From NCBI GenBank assembly GCA_020052115.1, contig JAGVPR010000152.1, positions 1-5,504 on the forward strand: 5,504 nt of DNA, in the 5' to 3' direction. Source of the stretch: Candidatus Eiseniibacteriota bacterium. GTDB taxonomy: Bacteria > Eisenbacteria > RBG-16-71-46 > JAGVPR01. Shown in pieces: positions 1 through 5,504 of the stretch (within the stretch, counting starts at the first letter, position 1; every line of letters begins with the position of its first letter). The translations under genes and the position numbers were made by a program. Under the pieces are notes generated by a model, which was not told the origin of the DNA, searched no databases, and was given only the letters and a program-made list of their open reading frames with translations.

Positions 1-609
1 AACGGGGTGCCGCGCGCACCGGCTCTTGCGGCCGGGGAACGCGACCGGCTCCGCGCGGCGTTTCCGCTCGAGCCGGGGACAGTGCTGCTCGGGGCCGTGG
101 GGAGCTTGATCGAACGGAAGGGGCATCACGTGCTCTTCGAAGCGCTCGCCTCGCTCGAAGGGCGCCTGGCGTTTCATCTGGCCGTCGCCGGAGAAGGGGA
201 GCGCCGTGCGCCTCTCGAAGCACTTTCGGCGAAGCTGGGCCTCGCGTCCCGCGTGACCTTTCTCGGCCACCGGGATGACGCGGCACGATGGATCGGGTGC
301 CTCGATCTGCACGTCCTTGCGTCGCGGCTCGAAGGGATGCCGCTCTGCGTCCTGGAGGCGATGGCCGCCGGCGTTCCCTCGGTGGCGTTCGGCATTGACG
401 GGATGGACGAGGTGATCGAACACGGCGTGAACGGCCTCATCGCAGAGCCGGCGAACGCCCGGGCCCTTGCGGAAGCGATCGTCCTCGGCGCCGATACTGC
501 GAAGCGGCGCGCGATGGGCGAGGCGGCGCGCGCCCGGTACGAGGAGCATTTCACGCTGGAGCGCATGGCCCGCGGCACAGAGGCGGTGTACGAGGAGGCG
601 CTCGCGTGA
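1..609 (+). CDS. GT4-family glycosyltransferase, C-terminal half (5'-truncated by window edge)
   Basis: The frame is open from base 1, and its first residues are Asn-Gly-Val, the usual hinge tripeptide ('PNGV') between the two Rossmann domains of GT-B glycosyltransferases. The GTG at base 7 is therefore an internal Val, not a start. About 202 residues are visible, against roughly 370-400 for a whole GT4 protein. In visible numbering: the donor-domain motif G-S-L-I-E-R-K-G (Lys about 40), 'VAGEGE' (about 62-67), 'VTFLGHRDD', and the GT4 E-x7-E pair Glu111/Glu119 followed by A-M-A-A-G-V-P. Then comes 'DEVIEHGVNGLI', which normally contacts the nucleotide-sugar phosphates and ribose. Family knowledge: a retaining transferase using an NDP-sugar, cytosolic or membrane-peripheral. 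Donor and acceptor cannot be read from sequence. It is the first visible gene of the operon, and its TGA overlaps the next start by 4 bases. Confidence 0.93.
   Translation, partial: NGVPRAPALAAGERDRLRAAFPLEPGTVLLGAVGSLIERKGHHVLFEALASLEGRLAFHLAVAGEGERRAPLEALSAKLGLASRVTFLGHRDDAARWIGCLDLHVLASRLEGMPLCVLEAMAAGVPSVAFGIDGMDEVIEHGVNGLIAEPANARALAEAIVLGADTAKRRAMGEAARARYEEHFTLERMARGTEAVYEEALA
592..598 (+). promoter_or_regulatory. Ribosome binding site for the second gene
   Basis: GAGGAGG lies 7 bases before the GTG at 606, inside the end of the preceding gene. It matches the anti-Shine-Dalgarno sequence well and supports GTG606 as the real start despite the non-ATG codon. Confidence 0.75.
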
Positions 610-1841
610 AGATCCTCTGGCTGAAGCCCGTGCTTCCTTTCCCTCCGACTCAGGGCACGCGCCGGGTCACGCTCGCGCTGCTCGATGCGCTCCGTGAAGA
701 GCACGAGATCACGTTCGTCACGCGGCTCCTGTCACGGGATGAGAAGCAGTGGGTGCCCGAGGTGGCGCGCCGGTGTCACGAGGTGATCGCCGATCTGACT
801 CCGAACCGACGCTCGCCCGCGCACCGCGCCTGGTACAAGGGGCTCGCCGCGCTCTCCGCCGCCTCCGGGGTCCCTCCGCGCGTCTTCTACAGCGTGACGC
901 CCGCGATGCGCCGCGCGGTGCGGGAGAGGGCCGGCGGGGCGGATCTCACGGTGCTGGAATACTGGTATCTTTCGGATCTGGCCTCGCTAGTGCCGCCGGG
1001 GCGCCGCGTGCTCTTGGCGCACGATGCCGACTGCGTCGTGTTCGCGCGGGCGAAGGCCCTGGCGAGAACGCCGTGGCAGAAGGCGCGCGCGGATTGGCGG
1101 CTGCGCTTCGAAGCGGCGGCAGAACGAAAGGCATGGGGGCGGTTTGATACAATCCTGGCCTTGACGTCCGAAGACCGAGAGACGATCGTGCGAGGTCTCG
1201 AGGGGCCCTGCGTCCCCCGGGTCGAGATCCTTCCCGTGCCCATTGACACCACGCGCCTTGCGCCTGAGCCCGGCCGGCGGGAAGAGGGTCTCGTCGTCTT
1301 CGTCGGGACCTTCGCGGCCGACTTCAACGTGGATGCGGCCGGCTATCTAGCGCGCGAGGTGTTCCCGCTCGTGCTGCGCGAGCAGCCCTCGGCGCGCCTG
1401 CTCCTTGCCGGAGGTGATGCGCCGCGCGCGGTTGAGGCCCTAGCGTCGCTGCCAGGCGTGGAGTATCTCGGGCACGTGGACGATCTACCGGCCTTGGTGT
1501 CGCGGGCTCGGGCCTTCGCCGTTCCGCTTCGCTTCGGAGGCGGGATCCGGATCCGGATCCTCGAGGCGATGGCGATGGGGGCGCCGATCGTGACGAGCCG
1601 CGTGGGGCTCGGGGAGATTCCGCTTCGAGACGGCGCGGAGTGCCTCGTGGCCGACGGCGCGGGGGAAACCGCACGAGCCATCGTGCGACTCTTGCGCGAT
1701 CCGGCCCTCGGGGAGCGGCTCGGGGAGGCGGCGCGCGGTGTCTCATCGCGGGAATTCGGACACGACGTCGTGGTGGAACGGGTGCGCGGTCTCTTTCGTT
1801 CGCTGGATCCGCGGCGGGGCCGATCGGAGGAGGGGAGATGA
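606..1841 (+). CDS. GT4-like glycosyltransferase, PEP-CTERM/EpsH1-associated type
   Basis: This 411-residue protein has a full GT-B layout. The N-terminal acceptor domain opens with MKILWLKPVLPFPPTQGTRR, a pattern typical of the 'sugar transferase, PEP-CTERM/EpsH1 system associated' group (from memory, TIGR03087-like). It also has 'LEYWYLSDL' (from Glu118) and 'AHDADC' (His139). The linker 'LPVPIDTTRLAP' replaces the usual PNGVD. The donor domain starts at 'VFVGTF' (Val233-Gly234) with the conserved Asn241-Val-Asp of this group. At the GT4 E-x7-E site only the second Glu (Glu320, in 'ILEAMAMG') is present; position 312 is Gly, as in relatives carrying 'GGGxRxKxLEA'. The GTG start is chosen from a strong RBS and a 4-base overlap (GTGA) with the upstream stop. 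Expected role: adding a sugar to a growing repeat unit at the inner membrane face. The exact sugar is unknown. Confidence 0.92.
   Translation: MKILWLKPVLPFPPTQGTRRVTLALLDALREEHEITFVTRLLSRDEKQWVPEVARRCHEVIADLTPNRRSPAHRAWYKGLAALSAASGVPPRVFYSVTPAMRRAVRERAGGADLTVLEYWYLSDLASLVPPGRRVLLAHDADCVVFARAKALARTPWQKARADWRLRFEAAAERKAWGRFDTILALTSEDRETIVRGLEGPCVPRVEILPVPIDTTRLAPEPGRREEGLVVFVGTFAADFNVDAAGYLAREVFPLVLREQPSARLLLAGGDAPRAVEALASLPGVEYLGHVDDLPALVSRARAFAVPLRFGGGIRIRILEAMAMGAPIVTSRVGLGEIPLRDGAECLVADGAGETARAIVRLLRDPALGERLGEAARGVSSREFGHDVVVERVRGLFRSLDPRRGRSEEGR
1543..1560 (+). repeat. Triple tandem GGATCC hexamer inside a coding region
   Basis: Three perfect back-to-back copies of the palindromic hexamer GGATCC, preceded by an extra G and followed by CTCGAG. 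In frame they encode part of Gly-Ile-Arg-Ile-Arg-Ile-Leu (residues about 313-319), directly before the conserved Glu320 of the glycosyltransferase. Gain or loss of one unit would keep frame and add or remove an Ile-Arg pair next to the donor site. Confidence 0.9.
1826..1833 (+). promoter_or_regulatory. Ribosome binding site for the dehydrogenase gene
   Basis: GGAGGAGG, continuing as GGAG, ends 4 bases before ATG1838 (7 bases if the first GGAGG is used). It is one of the strongest-looking RBSs in the window. It decides the start at 1838 over the longer open frame reaching back to 1640, whose extra 66 residues are Arg/Gly-rich and unlike the family. Confidence 0.8.
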
Positions 1842-3157
1842 GGATCGCGGTTTTCGGTCTCGGGTACGTGGGCTCGGTCACGGCCGCCTGTCTGGCGAAG
1901 CTGGGGCACCACGTGACGGGCGTGGACGTGCAGCCGTTCAAGGTGGAGCGGTTGAAGGCCGGTCTGAGCGTCATCATCGAGAAGGACATTGACGCGCTCG
2001 TGGCCGAAGCCGCGGCGGCGGGGCGTCTCTCGGCGACCGATGACCCCTTCGAGGCGGTGGCGGAGGCGGACGCGATCCTCGTCTGCGTCGGCACACCTTC
2101 GGGTCCCGACGGTTCGGTGGACCTGACCTACATCCAGCGCGTCGCCTTGCAGATCGGCGAAGGTCTCGGCAAGGCGGACGGCCGGCGCCGGCTGCTCATG
2201 GTGCGCAGCACGCTCCCGCCGGGCACGACGGAGAAGATCATCGTGCCGCTCGTCGAGCGGGCATCGGGCGGGAAGGCGGGCGGGCGCTTCGGCGTCTGCT
2301 ACAACCCGGAGTTCCTGCGCGAAGGCTCGGCCGTCGAGGATTTCTTCGCGCCGCCTCAGACGGTTCTCGGCGCGATGGATGAATGGTCGTTCGCGCGCGC
2401 GGCAGAGGTCTTCGAAGGCGTCAACGCCCCGGTCGTGCGCACGAAGATCGCCGTCGCGGAGATGACGAAGTACACATCGAATCTCTATCACGCCTTGAAG
2501 ATCTGCTTCGCGAATGAGGTCGGCAACCTCTGCCGCGCCCACGGGCTCGACGGCCACGAGGTGATGCGCCTGTTCGCCCTTGACACGAAGCTCAACATCT
2601 CGGCCGCATACCTTCGACCCGGATTCGCCTTCGGGGGGTCGTGCCTGCCGAAGGACGTGCGCGGGGCCGTCAGGCTCGCGAGGGCCGCGGGGCTCCGCCT
2701 GCCGGTGCTCGAGGCGATCATTCCATCGAACGAAGCGCAGGTCCGGCGCGCGCTCGCCCTGATCGAAGGGACCCGGCGGCGCCGCATCGGGATCCTGGGG
2801 CTCTCATTCAAGGAGGGGACCGACGACTTGCGCGAGAGCCCGATCATCCAGGTGATCGAGTCCCTCGTCGGTCGCGGATTCACGCTGCGTGTGCACGACG
2901 AGAACGTGGCCCTGGCCCGGCTCGTGGGCGCGAATCGCCAGTACCTCGAGGAGGAGGTTCCTTACCTCGAGTCCATCCTGCGTCCCTCGCCGAAGGACGT
3001 GATCGAGGACACGGAGGTGGTCGTGATCGCGAACGCCTCGCCGAGGTTCCGCGAGGCGGCGGCGCATTTCGGCCCCGGACACGTCGTCATTGATCTCGTG
3101 CGCCTGTGGCCGGGAGCGCCCCCTGCGTGTGGAGAGTACATTGGCATCTGCTGGTAG
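1838..3157 (+). CDS. Nucleotide-sugar 6-dehydrogenase, AlgD-like (probable GDP-mannose 6-dehydrogenase)
   Basis: This 439-residue protein belongs to the UDP-glucose/GDP-mannose dehydrogenase family, which oxidises the sugar C6 alcohol to a carboxylate with two NAD+. The N-terminal NAD domain has GLGYVG (7-12) and Asp30 at the end of the second strand, then 'CVGTPS' and 'RSTLPPGTT'. Catalytic and substrate residues are in place: Glu158 in NPEFLREG, Lys211 and Asn215 in 'MTKYTSN', Cys269 and Asp273 in GGSCLPKD. The C-terminal domain has Lys325 in 'LSFKEGTDDLRESP' and Arg332. These fall one residue beyond the Pseudomonas AlgD numbering as I recall it. 'PGFAFGGSCLPKDVR' and the extreme C-terminus 'GICW' also resemble AlgD, so GDP-mannose to GDP-mannuronate is favoured; UDP-glucose to UDP-glucuronate is the alternative. 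Oddity: the usual 'SPIxEPG' loop near 44-50 reads SVIIEKD. ATG overlaps the upstream stop (ATGA). Cytosolic; it would supply the uronic acid donor to the neighbouring transferases. Confidence 0.93.
   Translation: MRIAVFGLGYVGSVTAACLAKLGHHVTGVDVQPFKVERLKAGLSVIIEKDIDALVAEAAAAGRLSATDDPFEAVAEADAILVCVGTPSGPDGSVDLTYIQRVALQIGEGLGKADGRRRLLMVRSTLPPGTTEKIIVPLVERASGGKAGGRFGVCYNPEFLREGSAVEDFFAPPQTVLGAMDEWSFARAAEVFEGVNAPVVRTKIAVAEMTKYTSNLYHALKICFANEVGNLCRAHGLDGHEVMRLFALDTKLNISAAYLRPGFAFGGSCLPKDVRGAVRLARAAGLRLPVLEAIIPSNEAQVRRALALIEGTRRRRIGILGLSFKEGTDDLRESPIIQVIESLVGRGFTLRVHDENVALARLVGANRQYLEEEVPYLESILRPSPKDVIEDTEVVVIANASPRFREAAAHFGPGHVVIDLVRLWPGAPPACGEYIGICW
3131..3136 (+). promoter_or_regulatory. Ribosome binding site favouring a TTG start
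   Basis: GGAGAG lies 4 bases before TTG3141 (6 bases counting from GGAG), within the last codons of the dehydrogenase. No comparable purine run precedes the other in-frame candidates, GTG3129 and TTG3090. TTG3141 is therefore the best-supported start for the next gene. Confidence 0.55.
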
Positions 3158-4343
3158 ACGCGTCCTGATCATCGTCCAGAACCTGACGGTGCCTTTCGAC
3201 CGGCGGGTCTGGCTCGAGTCGCGCACCCTCAAAGCGGCCGGCTACGATGTCACCGTGGTCTGCCCGACTGGAGGGCCGCACACGGCGCCGTACGAGGAAC
3301 TCGAGGGGATCCGCATTTACCGCTACCCGGCGCCCGGGCCGACGCGCCACAAGCTGTCGTACCTCTGGGAGTTCCTCTACTGCTGGATGCGCGCCGCGTG
3401 GCTCGTGATGAAAGCGCGCCGCCGCCACGGAATAGACCTGATCCACGCGTGCAATCCGCCGGACACCTACTTCGCGCTGGCCGCGTTCTTCAAGCCGCGC
3501 GGCGTGCGATTCCTGTTCGACCAGCACGATCTCTGCCCGGAGGTCTACATCGCCCGCTTCGAGCGCGGGCGAATCTGGCACCGGTTGCTGCTCCTCCTCG
3601 AGCGCCTGACCTATCGCACGGCCGACATCGTCATCGCGACGAACGAGTCGTACCGCGAGGTGGCGCTCGGGCGCGGGAAGATGAGGCCGGAGCAGGTCTT
3701 CGTGGTGAGGAGCGCGCCCGATCCGCGCCGCTTCCGCCCGGTGCCCTCCGAGGACCGGCTCCGCGGAGGGCTCAGGTACCGCGTGGCCTATCTCGGCGTG
3801 ATGGCTCCCCAGGACGGCGTGGACTACCTCATCCGCGCGGCCGCGCACATCGTTCACGGCCTCGGGCGCGCCGACGTGGGATTCACGCTGATCGGCTCCG
3901 GCGATTGCTTCGAGGAATTGCAGGAGCAGGCGCGCGCGCTCGGTCTCGACGGCCACATCGAGTTCACCGGGCGGATCTCGGATGAGGATGTCGCGCGGCA
4001 CCTCTGCACGGCGGATGTCTGCGTGAGTCCCGATCCGCTGAACGACCTCAACAACCTCTCCACCATGAACAAGATTCTCGAGTACATGGCGCTGGGGCGT
4101 GCGATCGTCGCGTTCGACCTGAAGGAGACGAAGGTCTCGGCCTCCGAGGGCGCGCTCTACGCCCGGCCGAACGACATCGAGGACATGGCGCGCCAGATCG
4201 TCCGCCTGATAGACGATCCCGAGATGCGCCGCGCGATGGGGGAGAGGAACATCGAGCGCTTCCAGAGGACGCTGGCGTGGGACTACAGCGCGAAGGAGCT
4301 GCTCAAGGCGTACGAAGCCGCGTTCTCCGCGGGGCGGCGATGA
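3141..4343 (+). CDS. GT4-family glycosyltransferase ('VPFDRRVWLE ... STMNKILEYMA' clade)
   Basis: About 400 residues from the preferred TTG3141; GTG3129 would add 4 and TTG3090 would add 17. The predicted N-terminus MASAGRRVLIIVQN begins just before the first strand of the acceptor domain, as expected. The acceptor domain has 'VPFDRRVWLES', 'CNPPDTYFAL' and 'DQHDLCPE' (Asp127, His129, Glu134). The donor domain has 'YLGVMAPQDGVDYLI' (Met221, Gln224, Asp225, Gly226), 'IGSGD' and 'STMNKILEYMALG' (307-319), ending in 'AFDLKE'. As far as I recall this motif set marks a GT4 clade common in capsule and exopolysaccharide loci. Only the second Glu of E-x7-E is present (Glu314). A moderately hydrophobic helix, 'WEFLYCWMRAAWLVMKARR', may help peripheral membrane binding but is not a clear transmembrane segment. 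The gene overlaps the dehydrogenase by 17 bases and the next gene by 4. Sugar specificity is not readable. Confidence 0.9.
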   Translation: MASAGRRVLIIVQNLTVPFDRRVWLESRTLKAAGYDVTVVCPTGGPHTAPYEELEGIRIYRYPAPGPTRHKLSYLWEFLYCWMRAAWLVMKARRRHGIDLIHACNPPDTYFALAAFFKPRGVRFLFDQHDLCPEVYIARFERGRIWHRLLLLLERLTYRTADIVIATNESYREVALGRGKMRPEQVFVVRSAPDPRRFRPVPSEDRLRGGLRYRVAYLGVMAPQDGVDYLIRAAAHIVHGLGRADVGFTLIGSGDCFEELQEQARALGLDGHIEFTGRISDEDVARHLCTADVCVSPDPLNDLNNLSTMNKILEYMALGRAIVAFDLKETKVSASEGALYARPNDIEDMARQIVRLIDDPEMRRAMGERNIERFQRTLAWDYSAKELLKAYEAAFSAGRR

Positions 4344-5504
4344 CGATCCTCCAGGCGAACAAGTTCCACTACGTGAAGGGGGGATCGGAGCGCTACTACT
4401 TCGACATCGCGCGCTCGCTCGAGGAGGCCGGGCACCGGGTCGTGCCGTTCGCGATGGCGAGCGAGTCGAACGAGGCGACGCCGTTCGCGGAGCACTTCGT
4501 GAGCGAGGTCCGCTTCGAGCACGAAGGCTCGCCGCGCGAGCGGATGCGACGCGCCTTCCGCGTGCTCTATTCGGTGGAGGCGCGCCATCGCCTCTCGCGG
4601 CTTCTCGACGAGGCGCGGCCGCACGTCGCGCACCTCCACAACATCGCGCACCAGCTCTCCCCCTCGATCCTGGAGCCGCTTTCCGCGCGGGGGATCCCGA
4701 TCGTCCAGACGCTCCACGACTACAAGCTCGCCTGCCCGACCTATCTCTTCCTCTCGCACGGACGGACTTGCGAGCGCTGCCTGGGCGGCCGCTTCTACCA
4801 TGCCACGCGCCTTCGCTGCAACCGGGGCTCCCTGGCCGCGAGCCTCGTGAACACGCTCGAGATGTACTTCCACTCCCTTCTCGGAAGCTACCGTCGCGTG
4901 GACCGGTTCCTCTGCCCGAGCCGCTTCCTTCTCGGCAAGATGCGCGAGGCGGGGATCGAGGACAGGCGCCTCCTGCACTTTCCGTACTTCGTGTTCGCTT
5001 CGGCCTACCGCGTGTCCGCGGCGAAGCGCGACCACGCGGTCTATCTGGGGCGGCTCTCTCGCGAGAAGGGCCTCGTGACCATGCTCCGCGCGGTCGCCTT
5101 CGCGCCGCGCGTGCGTCTCGTGATCGCGGGGGAGGGGCAACTTCGCCCGGAGCTCGAGTCGCTCGTCGAGACGCTGGGTCTCGAGGGGCGCGTCACCTTT
5201 GCGGGGCATCTGCGCGGCGAGGATCTCCACGCTCTCGTGCGAGACGCGCGCTTCAGCGTCATCCCCTCCGAGTGGTACGAGAATCTGCCGTACGCCGCGC
5301 TCGAGTCCTTCGCGCTGGGCACGCCGGCCGTGGCGTCGAGGATCGGCGGGTTGCCGGAGCTGGTGCGCGACGGGGAGACCGGGCTCACGTTTCCGCCGGG
5401 GGACGCCGGCGCGATGGCGACCGCGATGGAGTCGCTCTGGGATGATCCTTCCTCGGCGACCTCGATGGGCCGAAACGCCAGGGCGCTGATCGAGCGCGGG
5501 TACG
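4340..5504 (+). CDS. GT4-family glycosyltransferase with four-cysteine insert (3'-truncated by window edge)
   Basis: ATG4340 overlaps the previous stop (ATGA), and the frame stays open for 388 codons to the window edge, so the stop lies beyond. Relatives are about 390-420 residues, so only a short C-terminal piece should be missing. The acceptor domain has a glycine loop 'KGGSE' (13-17), 'HLHNIAHQLSPSIL' (from His98) and HDY (126-128). A cysteine cluster follows: Cys132, Cys144, Cys147 and Cys160 (C-x11-C-x2-C-x12-C), then 'GSLAASLVNTLEMYFH'. The donor domain has 'YLGRLSREKG' (Lys243), 'AGEGQ', 'VTFAGHLRG', a complete E-x7-E (Glu314/Glu322, 'ENLPYAALE') and 'GGLPELVRDGETGLTF'. The cysteine block is, from memory, a recurrent feature of one GT4 group; metal binding is an inference. 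Its RBS is weak (GGGG about 5 bases before ATG), so translation probably depends on coupling to the upstream gene. Donor and acceptor unknown. Confidence 0.93.
   Translation, partial: MTILQANKFHYVKGGSERYYFDIARSLEEAGHRVVPFAMASESNEATPFAEHFVSEVRFEHEGSPRERMRRAFRVLYSVEARHRLSRLLDEARPHVAHLHNIAHQLSPSILEPLSARGIPIVQTLHDYKLACPTYLFLSHGRTCERCLGGRFYHATRLRCNRGSLAASLVNTLEMYFHSLLGSYRRVDRFLCPSRFLLGKMREAGIEDRRLLHFPYFVFASAYRVSAAKRDHAVYLGRLSREKGLVTMLRAVAFAPRVRLVIAGEGQLRPELESLVETLGLEGRVTFAGHLRGEDLHALVRDARFSVIPSEWYENLPYAALESFALGTPAVASRIGGLPELVRDGETGLTFPPGDAGAMATAMESLWDDPSSATSMGRNARALIERGY

Noticed and set aside
7..9. GTG at base 7 as the start of the first gene
   Set aside because: The codons before it (Asn-Gly) are in frame and form the NGV hinge of GT4 enzymes, and the remaining protein would lack the whole acceptor domain, so the gene begins upstream of the window.
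1640..1837. 66-residue N-terminal extension of the dehydrogenase
   Set aside because: The extension is Arg/Gly-rich and overlaps the previous gene. The AlgD-like N-terminus MRIAVFGLGYVG starts exactly at ATG1838 behind a strong RBS.
1343..2557. 404-codon open frame on the - strand
   Set aside because: It lies opposite two clearly real genes, is rich in Arg/Ala/His/Asp as expected from reverse-reading GC-rich codons, shows no recognisable domain and would straddle a gene junction.
3087..4001. 304-codon open frame on the - strand
   Set aside because: Antisense shadow of the fourth gene; its composition is a by-product of the high third-position GC of the real frame.
4283..5230. 315-codon open frame on the - strand
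   Set aside because: Antisense to the fifth gene, whose + frame contains a full set of GT4 motifs; the antisense product is low-complexity Arg/Glu/Ala/Leu.
4768..5445. 225-codon + strand frame
   Set aside because: Out-of-frame shadow (Arg/Pro/Gly-rich) inside the real glycosyltransferase frame that starts at 4340 and runs to the window edge.
1..5504. Search by eye for tRNA, CRISPR repeats, insertion-sequence ends, riboswitches and terminators
   Set aside because: No spaced direct repeats, transposase motifs, or GC hairpin followed by a T-run were seen; coding is continuous with overlapping genes, leaving no room for intergenic elements.

Overview
The window is a tightly packed, single-strand block of polysaccharide-biosynthesis genes, all on the + strand. 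DNA is very GC-rich (by eye about two thirds), with third codon positions almost always G or C. That fits a high-GC bacterium. The gene set suits a Gram-negative-type exopolysaccharide, capsule or O-antigen locus, but nothing here fixes the phylum. There are no RNA genes, mobile elements, CRISPR arrays or non-coding gaps; every base belongs to at least one reading frame I regard as real.

Layout: (1) 1-609, the C-terminal half of a GT4 glycosyltransferase whose start lies before the window. (2) 606-1841, a complete GT4-like glycosyltransferase resembling the PEP-CTERM/EpsH1-associated sugar transferases. (3) 1838-3157, a complete nucleotide-sugar 6-dehydrogenase closest to AlgD-type GDP-mannose dehydrogenases, with all expected catalytic residues. 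(4) about 3141-4343, a complete GT4 glycosyltransferase of the 'VPFDRRVWLE ... STMNKILEYMA' type, probably starting at TTG. (5) 4340-5504, a GT4 glycosyltransferase with a four-cysteine insert, open to the right edge and lacking only a short C-terminus. Successive genes overlap by 4, 4, 17 and 4 bases, so this is one operon, probably translationally coupled; its promoter and terminator lie outside.

Together, the dehydrogenase would supply a nucleotide-linked uronic acid (GDP-mannuronate, or possibly UDP-glucuronate). The four glycosyltransferases would build a repeat unit, probably on a lipid carrier at the inner face of the cytoplasmic membrane. No polymerase, flippase, initiating transferase or export gene is visible, so the polymer and its destination cannot be named. 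I see no clear sign of a wholly new system. The points most worth a second look are the AlgD-like enzyme outside an alginate context with an altered N-terminal loop, the cysteine cluster in the last gene, two glycosyltransferases lacking the first Glu of the GT4 E-x7-E motif, and a perfect triple hexamer repeat at that site in one of them.
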